This document shows positions 55,023-63,975 of a stretch of 64,000 bases of DNA, one piece after another. Position 1 is the stretch's first letter. Each line of letters starts with the position of its first letter. Under the pieces are notes generated by a model that did not search any database, was not told the origin of the DNA, and saw only the letters and a list, made by a program, of their open reading frames with translations. The position numbers were made by a program, and so were the translations under genes. The DNA comes from Haloferax prahovense DSM 18310 (GTDB lineage: Archaea; Halobacteriota; Halobacteria; Halobacteriales; Haloferacaceae): assembly GCF_000336815.1 (NCBI RefSeq), contig NZ_AOLG01000054.1:181288-245287 (forward strand), written 5' to 3'.

Positions 55023-56453
55023 TCACTCCCGACGGTGAACCTCGTCTAACTGCTCCACCGTCGGTGCGTTGACGATGGTGACGGTGTTCCCCTCTCTCGT
55101 CACCCGATAGGCGTCCGCGAAGGGGCCGTCGTCGACGCGGTAGGTGTCCTCGCCCGCGTACGACCCGCCGAGGCGGAGCTTCAGCGTGTAGGTCACGTAG
55201 GCCCGCTCGAACTGCTCGGCGTCCGCCTCGGTATCCCAGACCGTCTGCCAGACGTAGCCGCGCTCGTGGGGGTTCGTCTCGTAGGTCTCGTCCGACGCCG
55301 GCCGGTAGGGAACCACCGCGTCGCCGGCCCAGCCCTCGGAGGGACCGGCCGTGTAGTTGTACGGCGAGTACGCGCCGGTGTCCTGTTGAAGCCGCGCCCG
55401 GTCGATTGCGCGGTGCTTCCAGAACGTGGCGAAGATGGACGCCTCGCCGACCGTGTCGGCGACGGGGTCGGTGTCGTAGCGCGTCCACGCCGCCGACGAC
55501 CGGTCTTCGACCGTCACTTCGACCGGGCGCTCGTCGGGGTACCGCTTCGGGTGGAGAATCTGTTCGGTCGAGGCCGGACGGTCGGCGTAGGCGTCGTCGA
55601 CAGCGGCCCAGCCGCCGCGCTCGCGCAGGTCCGAGACGAACGTCGCACCCTCGCTGTAGGGCGCGTAGATGGTCAGGAAGACCGGGTAGTCGTACGAGCC
55701 GCTTCCCGAACCGCTCGCCGGCGGCCGGGGGACGCACTCCCACTCGGTCTCACAGCGCTCCTCGTACAGCCGGTCGACGTAGCGGGCGTCGCCTTCGACC
55801 AGCCCGTTTTCGGCGAGTTGGGCGTCCTGCGTCGACGGCGACTCGTCGAGTCCGAAGTGCTGGTCCTGCAGGGCGTGGTGGAGTTCGTGGGCGAGCGTCC
55901 GGCGGTCGATGGTCGGCTGGTCGTCGTCGCTCACGATGACGATGCGGTCCTCCGAGGGCGAGTAGTAGCCGAGCACCGCGCCGCCGTACAGCTCGTCGAA
56001 CACCTCGTCGATAGTTCGGTCCTCGCCGACCAACAGGAGCGCCTCCCACACCTGGTCGTTCCAGTCGCTGTGGACCGGGTCGGCGGGCTCCTCGGACTGA
56101 TTCCGGTACTCGGCGCGCGAGATGACCTCGACCGGCACGGACTCTTCGAACTCCAGTTCGCGGACGACCTCGACGCGGGCCATCGTGCGGGCGACGAACG
56201 CCTCGCGCTCCGTCGCGTTCAGGCCGTCGGACTGGTTGACCGCGATGGACTCGTTGTGCCAGTAGCCGGCTTCCCAGCCCAGTCGGTCGGTCGGCGGGTC
56301 GTCGGGCCACGACCAGTCGTCGGCCGGGTCCGCGGTCCCGTCCGCGTCGTTGGGCGCGTCTCCCGCGGCGTCCGGGTCGGCGACGGGGGCGGCACAGCCG
56401 GCGACGACGAGGAGAAGGGCTGAGAGAACTGCGGCGAGGCGGCGGCGATTCAT
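55023..56453 (-). CDS. Hvo_1808-family surface lipoprotein (copy 1)
   Basis: The 476-residue protein has a signal peptide and lipobox (LLLVVAGC), a short acidic linker, then the family domain with a metal-type motif HELHHALQDQHFG (H189, E190, H193). The domain begins DRLGWEAGYWHNESIAVNQSDGLN and ends VTIVNAPT. The HExxH helix suggests a peptidase-like fold; no activity is known for the family. It is tandem with copy 2, 45 bases apart, same strand. Confidence 0.88.
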   Translation of the reverse strand: MNRRRLAAVLSALLLVVAGCAAPVADPDAAGDAPNDADGTADPADDWSWPDDPPTDRLGWEAGYWHNESIAVNQSDGLNATEREAFVARTMARVEVVRELEFEESVPVEVISRAEYRNQSEEPADPVHSDWNDQVWEALLLVGEDRTIDEVFDELYGGAVLGYYSPSEDRIVIVSDDDQPTIDRRTLAHELHHALQDQHFGLDESPSTQDAQLAENGLVEGDARYVDRLYEERCETEWECVPRPPASGSGSGSYDYPVFLTIYAPYSEGATFVSDLRERGGWAAVDDAYADRPASTEQILHPKRYPDERPVEVTVEDRSSAAWTRYDTDPVADTVGEASIFATFWKHRAIDRARLQQDTGAYSPYNYTAGPSEGWAGDAVVPYRPASDETYETNPHERGYVWQTVWDTEADAEQFERAYVTYTLKLRLGGSYAGEDTYRVDDGPFADAYRVTREGNTVTIVNAPTVEQLDEVHRRE

Positions 56454-56498
56454 AGCGAGTGCAGGGGCGGGAGACGAAAAAGCGTCTCGACGCGGGGG

Positions 56499-57944
56499 TT
56501 ACGACGCGAGCCCCGGTCGAATCTCGTCCACGTCGGCGGGTGCCGGGCCGTTGACGATGACGACGCGGTCGCCGGTGCGGACGACCCGGAAGGCGTCGTT
56601 GAACGAGCCGTCCTCGATGACGTAGATGCCGTCGTCCCGCTGGCTGGCGTCGTTGGCGCTGAGGATGTTCAGGTAGGCGTCGTGGAACTCCTGTGCGTCG
56701 CCGTCGGTGTCCCACTCGGTCACCCAGACGTAGCCGTACTCGGTCTCAGCGCCGGCCTCGTTGCGGTAGGGGAACAGGCGGTCGTTCGCCCAGCCGTTCG
56801 ACGGCGCGGCGTCGTAGTTGTACGTGTCGTACCGCGAGTTCGTGTCGAGGATGGACTGGACGCGGACGGTCTGCGCGCCGGACGTGCGGGCCTGATACCA
56901 GAACATCGAGAACATCGACGCCTCGCCGACCGTGTCGGAGCCCTCGACGCCTTGTTCGGGGAAGGTGGTCCAGCCGTTCGTCCCCTCGTCGGCGAAGGAG
57001 ATGGGGCGGGGCGACTCGTCGGTCACGTGGATTGTCTGTTCGGTGGACGCCGGCGGGTTGCGCAGGGCGTCGTTGACGGCCTCCCAACCGCCCTGTTCGT
57101 ACAGGTCGTGGACGTAGACCGGGCCGTCGGAGTACGGCTGGTAGATAGTGAGCAGAATGCCGAGGTTTGGACCGCCACCGCCCGACCCGCCGCCGGAGCC
57201 GCCCGCGGCGGGCGTGACGACGCAGTCCCACGCGCCGGCGTCGCACTGCTCGACGTACTGCCGTTCGACGTACTTGGCGTCGCCCTCGACGATGCCGTCG
57301 ATGGCGAGATCACCGTCCTGCGTCTCGCCGCGGAAGCGGGCGTCGGTCAGGTCGAAGTGCTGGTCCTGCAGGGCGTGAACCAGTTCGTGGATGAGCGTGG
57401 CGTTGTCGATGGTCGGCTCGTCGGTCGAGTCGGTGACGATTTTGATTTCGTCGTCGGACGGCGAGTAGAAGCCGAGGACCGAGCTCCCGGTCGTCTCGGA
57501 GATGGCGCTCGCGCTCCCGGTCGACTCGCCGGTGATAAAGAGCGCCTCCCACACCTGGTCGTTCCAGCGGTTGAACTCGGAGTCGGCCGAGCCGGAGCCA
57601 CCGGCGTTGCCGCTGCGGTAGTCGGCGCGGGAGATGACGTCCACGGGGACGCGTTCGTCGAACTCCAACTGTCGGATGTGCTCGACGCGGGCCATCCCGC
57701 GGGCGACGTACGCCTCCATCTCGGACTCGTTGAGGCCGTCGGACTGGTCGACGTCGATGGCCTCGTCGTACCAGTAGCCGTCCTCCCAGCCGAGCACGTC
57801 CCGGTCGGGGTCGGCGAATCCGTCTCTGTCCGGGTCGGGCGTCGCGGGCGGCGCGTCACCGCCGGGCGCGGCCGTGGGGGCGGCACAGCCGGCGAGAACC
57901 AAGAGTAGGGCGGCGAAAACGGCGCGGAGACCGGTCGTTCGCAT
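56499..57944 (-). CDS. Hvo_1808-family surface lipoprotein (copy 2)
   Basis: The 481-residue paralogue has a lipobox (LLLVLAGC), an Ala/Pro/Asp linker, and the same domain: VLGWEDGYWYDEAIDVDQSDGLN, then HELVHALQDQHF (H186, E187, H190), a Gly/Ser-rich insert, and a closing FNDAFRVVRTGDRVVIVNGP. Compared with copy 1 the second position before the final His of the motif differs (V for H). The upstream copy of the pair would be transcribed first. ATG 57944 starts the hydrophobic signal. Confidence 0.88.
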   Translation of the reverse strand: MRTTGLRAVFAALLLVLAGCAAPTAAPGGDAPPATPDPDRDGFADPDRDVLGWEDGYWYDEAIDVDQSDGLNESEMEAYVARGMARVEHIRQLEFDERVPVDVISRADYRSGNAGGSGSADSEFNRWNDQVWEALFITGESTGSASAISETTGSSVLGFYSPSDDEIKIVTDSTDEPTIDNATLIHELVHALQDQHFDLTDARFRGETQDGDLAIDGIVEGDAKYVERQYVEQCDAGAWDCVVTPAAGGSGGGSGGGGPNLGILLTIYQPYSDGPVYVHDLYEQGGWEAVNDALRNPPASTEQTIHVTDESPRPISFADEGTNGWTTFPEQGVEGSDTVGEASMFSMFWYQARTSGAQTVRVQSILDTNSRYDTYNYDAAPSNGWANDRLFPYRNEAGAETEYGYVWVTEWDTDGDAQEFHDAYLNILSANDASQRDDGIYVIEDGSFNDAFRVVRTGDRVVIVNGPAPADVDEIRPGLAS

Positions 57945-58043
57945 ATCGTACCCTTGGACTCCGGAGTGAAGTACCTTGTCGGGTTCGAGCGTCGAATCGG
58001 GGCGGCGCGTACTGTTTTGGTCGTCCCGGCGCAACCGACGCGT

Positions 58044-58616
58044 ATGGCACTCGACCCGAACCGAACCGCGGTGGTCGTCGTCGACATGCAGAACGGCTTT
58101 TGTCACCCCGACGGGAGCCTGTTCGCGCCGGGGAGCGAATCCGCAATCGAACCCGTCACGGACCTCGTCGACGCCGCCCGCGACGCCGGCGCGCACGTCG
58201 TCTACACCCGCGACGTCCACCCGCCGGAACAGTTCGACGGCAACCACTACTACGACGAGTTCGAGCGCTGGGGCGAACACGTCGTCGAGGGGACGTGGGA
58301 CGCCGACCTCCACGGCGACCTCGACGTCCGCGACGAGGACCTCGTCGTCGAGAAGCACACCTACGACGCGTTCTACCGGACGCAACTGGAGGGGTGGCTC
58401 GACAGCCACGGCGTGGACGACCTGCTCGTCTGCGGCACGCTGGCGAACGTCTGCGTCCTCCACACCGCCGGGAGCGCCGGCCTGCGGGACTACCGGCCGA
58501 TTCTCGTCACCGACGCGCTCGGCTACATCGAGGCGGGGCACAAGGAGTACGCCGTCGACCACGCCGACTGGCTGTTCGGCGAGACGGCGACCCTCGCGGA
58601 CGTGGCGTTCGAGTAG
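58044..58616 (+). CDS. nicotinamidase/isochorismatase-family hydrolase
   Basis: The 190-residue cysteine hydrolase has the complete catalytic triad: D14 in VVDMQNGF, K104 in VEKHTYDAF and C137 in NVCVLHT. Metal-binding residues (DVHPPEQFDGNH) follow. Proximity to the nicotinate phosphoribosyltransferase gene favours nicotinamidase (nicotinamide to nicotinate). It is divergent from the Hvo_1808 pair. Confidence 0.9.
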   Translation: MALDPNRTAVVVVDMQNGFCHPDGSLFAPGSESAIEPVTDLVDAARDAGAHVVYTRDVHPPEQFDGNHYYDEFERWGEHVVEGTWDADLHGDLDVRDEDLVVEKHTYDAFYRTQLEGWLDSHGVDDLLVCGTLANVCVLHTAGSAGLRDYRPILVTDALGYIEAGHKEYAVDHADWLFGETATLADVAFE

Positions 58617-58670
58617 GTCGACGGCCCCGCTGGGCACGACTGCGGCCGCGGCTGCGACCGTAGCCGCTCC

Positions 58671-59183
58671 TCACTCCCGAAAGAGCCGGTACGCGCCCTG
58701 TCCGGTGGCGACGGCGTCGTTCCAGTCGCTCGACGGCGACTGCCGGGCGGCCACGTCCGAGTCCTCCTCGGGGTCGGTGCTGACGACGGTGATGGTGCTC
58801 ACGCCGACCGACCCACCGGCGCGGACGACCTCGGCGACCGCGGTCAGGTCGCCCGACGCCCGCCGCAGGTAGTTCACGTTGAGGTTGATGGTGGCGACGC
58901 CGCCGGCGAGCGGGTCGTCGAGCATCGTTCGGAGGGCGATGCCGCCCGCGGTGTCGATGAGCGTCGCCGCGATGCCGCCGTGGATGGTCGGCGGCGACAC
59001 GGTGTTAGTGAGCTTCTCGTCGTACGGGATGGTCATCACGATGCGGCCGCGCTCGATGGCGTCGACGCGGGTGTTGAGCCACGACAGGTAGCCGTGTTCG
59101 TCCTCGATGTGCCGCTGGACGATTGCCGCGGCCTCGGCGGGAAAGTCCTCGGTCATGTCACGAACGAGTGTGTCAAATGGCAT
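58671..59183 (-). CDS. PaaI-type acyl-CoA thioesterase
   Basis: The 170-residue hotdog-fold protein contains the family HGG loop (TIHGGIAATLIDTAGG) and the late strand NLNVNYLRRASG. It hydrolyses acyl- or aryl-CoA thioesters. Either ATG 59183 (MPFDTLVRD) or 59156 (MTEDFPAEA) can be the start; the first gives a TATA to the left but the shorter one is equally possible. Confidence 0.85.
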   Translation of the reverse strand: MPFDTLVRDMTEDFPAEAAAIVQRHIEDEHGYLSWLNTRVDAIERGRIVMTIPYDEKLTNTVSPPTIHGGIAATLIDTAGGIALRTMLDDPLAGGVATINLNVNYLRRASGDLTAVAEVVRAGGSVGVSTITVVSTDPEEDSDVAARQSPSSDWNDAVATGQGAYRLFRE

Positions 59184-59240
59184 GTAACCGACGGTCGGAG
59201 GCGGTCTCGTCGGACACTCGTCAGGTCGGTATCACGTGAG

Positions 59241-59249
59241 ATATATACA
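59241..59249 (+). promoter_or_regulatory. TATA element of the second histidine kinase gene
   Basis: ATATATACA begins 30 bases before the ATG at 59271, an excellent match to the haloarchaeal TATA consensus and position. Confidence 0.6.
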
Positions 59250-59270
59250 GTTTCCCGGACTGGTACGGGT

Positions 59271-61862
59271 ATGAGCGATTCCCGCGTCGTCCTCGTCGAC
59301 GAGTGCCCCGTCGACCTCGTCGAGGCCGTCGAGCGACGCGGTTTCACGACCGAGACCTGCGCGGGACCGGACGCGGTGTTCGACGCCCTCGACGACGGGG
59401 TCGGCGGCGTCGTCCTCTGCGGCGACGTGGACACCGAGTTCGTCTCCCGCGTCCGCGACCGAGTCGGCGTCGTCCCCGTCTTTTTCCTCGTCACCCGCGG
59501 GACCGCGGCCGCCGGCGGGTCGGCCCACGGAAGCGGGGCTATCGTCGTCAGCCTGCCGAAGACGCGGAAGGCGGCCGCCGCAGTCGCCGCGCGAATCGAG
59601 CGCACCATCGAGTTCTCACGGTGGGCGTCGAGCGGGCGCGACTCGAACTCGCTGTACCGGACTGTCGTCGAGCAGAGCCACGACGCCATCTTCATCGCGC
59701 AGGACGGCGACTTCCGCTTTTGGAACCGCCGGCTGACCGAACTCACCGGCCGGAGCGACGACGAACTCGCCGAGACCGCGCTCCTGGACGTCATCCACCC
59801 CGACGACCGGGAGAAAGTCAGGCGCATCTCCGAGACGCGACGGCGGGGCGGCGACGCGCCCGTGAGCTACGAGGTCCGCCTCGTCGACGCCGCCGGCGAC
59901 GTCCGCGAGTGTGCGGCGAACGTCAAGGACATCGAGTACCACGGCTCGTACGGCGTCCTCGTCTCCATGCGCGACGTGACCGAACAGCGGGCGACGGAGG
60001 CGCAGTTCCGCGGCCTCGTGGAGCTGGCGCGCGACCTCGTGACCCTCGTCGGGACCGACGGGCGAATCAAGTACCAGAGCCCCTCCGCCGCCGACGTACT
60101 GGGCTTCGACCCCGGCGAACTGGTCGGAAGACGCGTCTCAGACGTGATTCACCCCGACGACTGGGAGCGCGTCGAGGCCGTCTTCGACCACGCGCTCCAG
60201 ACGGGGGCCGACGGGACCGACCCCGTCCGGTACCGCCACCGGAACGCCGAGGGGTCGTGGACGTGGCTCGAATCCGTCGGAAGCAACCAGGCGGACACCT
60301 CGGTGGGCGGGTTCGTCGTCACCTCGCGGAACGTGACCGAGCAGCGGAGCTACGAACAGCGGCTCAAACGGTACGAAACCATCGTCGAGAGCATCGGGCA
60401 GGGCGCGTACGTGGTCGACGGCGAAGGCGTCGTCCAGTTCATCAACGAGACCGCGCTGTCGCGGACGACCATCCCCATGTCGGCGTTCGTCGGCCGGCAC
60501 ATCTCTGCGCTCCGCGACGCCGGGTATCTGGCCGCCGACCAGTACGAACGCGCCCAGGCCGCCCTCGACGCCATCCTCGACGGCGAGAGCGACCGCGAGC
60601 GGTTCGAAATCGAGCTGTCGCTTCCGGCGAGGAACTACGTGGTCGAGTTCACCGTCTCGCCCATCGTCGGCGACGACGGCGCTGTCGAAGGCGCGGTGGG
60701 TATCTCGACGGACGTCACGGCGCGAAAGCGGTACGAACGGCGGCTCAACGCGCTCCACGCCTCGACCCGGCGGCTGACGGGCGCGACGAGCCGCGAGGAG
60801 GTCGCCGAAATCGTCCGCGAGGCCGCCACCGAGGTCCTCGACTACGCGATTAGCGGCGTCCTCCTGTACGACGAGTCGCTTGACGCGCTCGTCCCCGCGG
60901 CGTTCACCGACGAGGCGTGGGAGGTATTCGGCGACGTGCCGCCGATTCCGCGGGGGACCGGCCTGACGTGGGAGGTGTTCGAGCGCGGCGAGCACAACCT
61001 CTACCGGGACGTGGAGTCGAACCCGAAGCGGTTCATCCTCGACGCCGGGGTCAGAGAGGAGCTCATCGTTCCGATTCACGACCACGGCGTGTTCTTCGTC
61101 GCCTCCCTCGACGAGGGCTCGCTGGCCGACCAGCGCATCGCGCTGGCGAAGGTGCTGGCCGCCAACACCCGCGCGGTCTTGGACCGGGTCGAGCGCGAAC
61201 AGCTCCTGCGGCGGCGCGAGCGCGAACTCGCCAGCCAGAACGAGCAGCTCGAATCGTTCGCGTCGGTCGTCTCCCACGACCTCAAGAACCCGCTGAACGC
61301 GGCGATGGGCTACCTCGAACTCGCTCGCGAGCGGGACGACGGCGACGAGTTGGACCGCGTCGCCGACGCCCACGAGCGGATGGCCGGCATCGTCGAGGAC
61401 GTGCTGGCGCTCGCGCGAAACGGCCAGACGGTCGAGCAGGCCGAACGGCTGTCGCTCGGTTCCGTCGCCGAGGAAGCGTGGACGACCGCCGCGAGCGACG
61501 CGCCGGAAGCGACGCTCACCGTCGACGGCGACGTCGCGGTCGACGCCCACCGCGGGCGGCTCAGACAGCTCCTCGAAAACCTCTTTTCGAACGCCATCCG
61601 TCACGGCGGCGACGACGTGACCGTCAGCGTCGGCCCCCTCGGCGACCGCGACGGGTTCTACGTCGAAGACGACGGCCCGGGGATTCCGCCGGACGACCGC
61701 CCCCGAATCTTCGAGGCGGGCTACACCACGAGTTCGGAGGGGACCGGCTTCGGACTCAGCGTCGTCATGAGCGTCGTGAACGCCCACGGCTGGAGCGTCT
61801 GGTTCGTCGAGAGCGACGCCGGCGGCGCGCGGTTCGAAATCACGACGGAGAGCGACCGCTGA
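59271..61862 (+). CDS. PAS/GAF sensor histidine kinase with degenerate receiver
   Basis: The 863-residue soluble kinase begins with a receiver-like domain (1-85) whose phosphorylation site reads GVVLCGD in place of an Asp. Three PAS domains start near residues 127, 243 and 364, and a GAF domain near 491 (LNALHASTRRL ... VDVESNPKRF region). The kinase core has H669 in VVSHDLKNPL, the N box LENLFSNAIRHG, G1 DDGPGIP and G2 GTGFGLS. It resembles bacterio-opsin-activator-associated kinases in design. ATG 59271 is 30 bases after a TATA. Confidence 0.92.
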   Translation: MSDSRVVLVDECPVDLVEAVERRGFTTETCAGPDAVFDALDDGVGGVVLCGDVDTEFVSRVRDRVGVVPVFFLVTRGTAAAGGSAHGSGAIVVSLPKTRKAAAAVAARIERTIEFSRWASSGRDSNSLYRTVVEQSHDAIFIAQDGDFRFWNRRLTELTGRSDDELAETALLDVIHPDDREKVRRISETRRRGGDAPVSYEVRLVDAAGDVRECAANVKDIEYHGSYGVLVSMRDVTEQRATEAQFRGLVELARDLVTLVGTDGRIKYQSPSAADVLGFDPGELVGRRVSDVIHPDDWERVEAVFDHALQTGADGTDPVRYRHRNAEGSWTWLESVGSNQADTSVGGFVVTSRNVTEQRSYEQRLKRYETIVESIGQGAYVVDGEGVVQFINETALSRTTIPMSAFVGRHISALRDAGYLAADQYERAQAALDAILDGESDRERFEIELSLPARNYVVEFTVSPIVGDDGAVEGAVGISTDVTARKRYERRLNALHASTRRLTGATSREEVAEIVREAATEVLDYAISGVLLYDESLDALVPAAFTDEAWEVFGDVPPIPRGTGLTWEVFERGEHNLYRDVESNPKRFILDAGVREELIVPIHDHGVFFVASLDEGSLADQRIALAKVLAANTRAVLDRVEREQLLRRRERELASQNEQLESFASVVSHDLKNPLNAAMGYLELARERDDGDELDRVADAHERMAGIVEDVLALARNGQTVEQAERLSLGSVAEEAWTTAASDAPEATLTVDGDVAVDAHRGRLRQLLENLFSNAIRHGGDDVTVSVGPLGDRDGFYVEDDGPGIPPDDRPRIFEAGYTTSSEGTGFGLSVVMSVVNAHGWSVWFVESDAGGARFEITTESDR

Positions 61863-61945
61863 CGGCCTCCGAAAACGACCGCTGACGCCGCGAGAGTGTC
61901 GCCGCCGGCGGCAACACTAATTGGGGGTCGTCCGAACGGGGCGCC

Positions 61946-63073
61946 ATGGAAACCCCAGACGAGACGACGGTCCGCGCGGTCGAATCCTGCCGGGAGTCGC
62001 TCCCCGAGACCGTCGACGGCGGGCGGGTGCTGTTCGGGTTCGACGGCTACATCGACCGCGTTCGGGAGTTCGTCTCCGAGCGGCAGTCGGCCGACGCCTA
62101 CGAGCGGGTGCCGACGCTCGAAGCGTTCGCCGACCGCGTGAACGACTCGGTCGAAGCCGAGAGTTCGCTCTCTTTCGAGTGGATTCAGTCGAACGTCCGA
62201 ACCGGCGGGCACGTGAGTCACCTCGCCCGCGCGTTCGACCGACTGGAGTTCGAGCCCGGGGTCGTCGGCTGTCTCGGCGACCCGGTCGAAGAGCCGTTCG
62301 TCGAGGAGTTCGGCCACCTCCCGCTGGAGACGCTCGGGTCGCCCGGCTACACCGACGCCGTCGAGTTCGACGACGGGAAGCTGATGCTCACCGAAATCGG
62401 CGCGCTGATGACGCTCGACTGGGCCGGAATCGAGTCGCGGGTCGGCCTCGACCGACTGGCCGAGTTGGTCGACGGGACCGAACTCGTCGGGATGGGCTAC
62501 TGGTCGGAGATGCCCGAGCTACCGGACGTGGCCCGCGGCCTCCGCGAGGAGTTGTGGCCGACGCTGTCGGACCCGCCGGAGACGCTGCTTTTGGACCCCG
62601 GCGACCTCAGAAAGCGGGAGCCCGAGGTGGTCGCCGCGGGCGTCGAACAGGTGTCCGCGCTGGACGACGCGGTGCGCGTCGTCGCGTCGGCGAACCGCTA
62701 CGAGACGCGCTATCTCGCGCGGTTGGCGGGCGTCGAGAGCGACGACTTCGGCCGCGAGTCGCAGGCGGCGTTCGACCACCTCGGCGTCAGCCGCTTCGCG
62801 GGCCACGGCATCGAAGCGGCCCACCTCATCGACGACGAGGGGGCCGCGACCGTCGGCGTTCCCCGGACGGACGACCCGGTGTTGACGACGAGTTCCGGCG
62901 ACCACTTCAACGCCGGACTCGCGCTCGCGCACGTCCTCGACCTCGGCCGCGCGGAGTCCCTCGTCGTCGGCAACGCCGTCGCGGGACACTTCGTCCGAAA
63001 CGGGTCGCCGCCGACGTACGACGAGGTCCGTGCGTTCGCCTCGGAGTACCTCGATTACTTCGACGCCGCTTAA
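61946..63073 (+). CDS. PfkB-family sugar/nucleoside kinase-like protein
   Basis: The 375-residue Rossmannoid protein has the PfkB signature at its C terminus, SSGDHFNAGLALA, with the catalytic base Asp319, but His replaces the usual Ala/Thr of GAGD. The N-terminal VLFGFDGYIDRVREFV and GGHVSHLARAF segments match the substrate-binding part. It also resembles ADP-dependent sugar kinases in overall spacing, so the phosphate donor and acceptor are undecided. ATG 61946 follows the kinase gene by 83 bases. Confidence 0.82.
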   Translation: METPDETTVRAVESCRESLPETVDGGRVLFGFDGYIDRVREFVSERQSADAYERVPTLEAFADRVNDSVEAESSLSFEWIQSNVRTGGHVSHLARAFDRLEFEPGVVGCLGDPVEEPFVEEFGHLPLETLGSPGYTDAVEFDDGKLMLTEIGALMTLDWAGIESRVGLDRLAELVDGTELVGMGYWSEMPELPDVARGLREELWPTLSDPPETLLLDPGDLRKREPEVVAAGVEQVSALDDAVRVVASANRYETRYLARLAGVESDDFGRESQAAFDHLGVSRFAGHGIEAAHLIDDEGAATVGVPRTDDPVLTTSSGDHFNAGLALAHVLDLGRAESLVVGNAVAGHFVRNGSPPTYDEVRAFASEYLDYFDAA

Positions 63074-63273
63074 ATACCGATTGTCCACACAAGGGTCAGA
63101 TATATTACTAGAATCAGCGTACCGATATGCGTCGGTGGCCCCCCCCACACGGGCGCACCGCCGGAGAGACCGCAGGTCGCCTCCGTCGCGGTTCACTCTC
63201 GACACCACCGTGGCAATCCGCGCCCGGTTGCCACATCCCCACCACGGTCCCGTTCTGACGCGTCGTCGGCTCT
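63074..63273. promoter_or_regulatory. intergenic region after the PfkB-like gene
   Basis: The first 40 bases are AT-rich (CAGATATATTACTAG at about 63099-63113). A C8 run occurs at about 63139. As the genes on both sides converge here, the AT-rich part probably holds a termination signal for the kinase-like gene. No open frame is supported. Confidence 0.35.
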
Positions 63274-63975
63274 TCACTCGGACCGCGAGTCGCGGTCGAT
63301 GTCGTCGATATCGTCGATATCGTCTATCGCCGAGCCGACGAGGTGTCGGAGCGCTCGCCGGAGTCGCTGTGAGAGCGCCTGTTCGCTGATGCCCAGTCGG
63401 CTCGCGATCTCGTCGAGGCCAGTCTCTTTCGGCGTCTCGAAGTAACCCCGTTCGAAGGCGAGCCGAAGCGCCGCGAGTTGCTTTTCCGAGAGGTCGCTGT
63501 CGGGCGGGTGGCGCTCGTCGAGGCGGGCCGGTTCGACCCGGCGCACGTCGATATCGATGTCGCGGGAGAGACACGCGTCGTGGAACCGGGTGGTCAGCTC
63601 GTTCGACGCGAAGTACACCGACAGCGACCAGCCGTACCTCGTGCCGACCATCTGCCGGACGATGCCGTCGCAGTCGCGAATCGCCGAGATGATGCCGCCC
63701 TCGTGAGTCGCCCACTCACAGCGGTAGAGCCGTCCCTCGGGGCCGTCGGAGACCGGCTCGAAACACTCGATGTTCACGTGGTCGTCGAGGAAGTCGTCGA
63801 GCTCCTCGCGGTCTCTCCCGCGGGCGACGAAGTAGGGAACCGGCTCGCCCGACACCGGGATACCGCCGACGAACGTGAGTTCGAATTCGGGGTCTTCGAG
63901 CGTCGCATCGGGAGACACGCCGGCCAGCGGGTGACCGAGTTCGACCTCGTACCCGGTGTCGCGGTCGTCGGTCAT
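63274..63975 (-). CDS. bacterio-opsin-activator-type HTH regulator
   Basis: The 233-residue regulator has an N-terminal alpha/beta sensing part (1-160) and a C-terminal HTH-10 domain (LSEKQLAALRLAFERGYFETPKE ... LDEIASRLGISEQALSQRLRRALRHLV), the haloarchaeal bat-type DNA-binding module. It ends in IDDIDDIDDID, encoded by tandem GTCGATATC-type units (63294-63330). It probably regulates metabolic or light-linked genes; targets are unknown. ATG 63975 is the only good start. Confidence 0.9.
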   Translation of the reverse strand: MTDDRDTGYEVELGHPLAGVSPDATLEDPEFELTFVGGIPVSGEPVPYFVARGRDREELDDFLDDHVNIECFEPVSDGPEGRLYRCEWATHEGGIISAIRDCDGIVRQMVGTRYGWSLSVYFASNELTTRFHDACLSRDIDIDVRRVEPARLDERHPPDSDLSEKQLAALRLAFERGYFETPKETGLDEIASRLGISEQALSQRLRRALRHLVGSAIDDIDDIDDIDRDSRSE

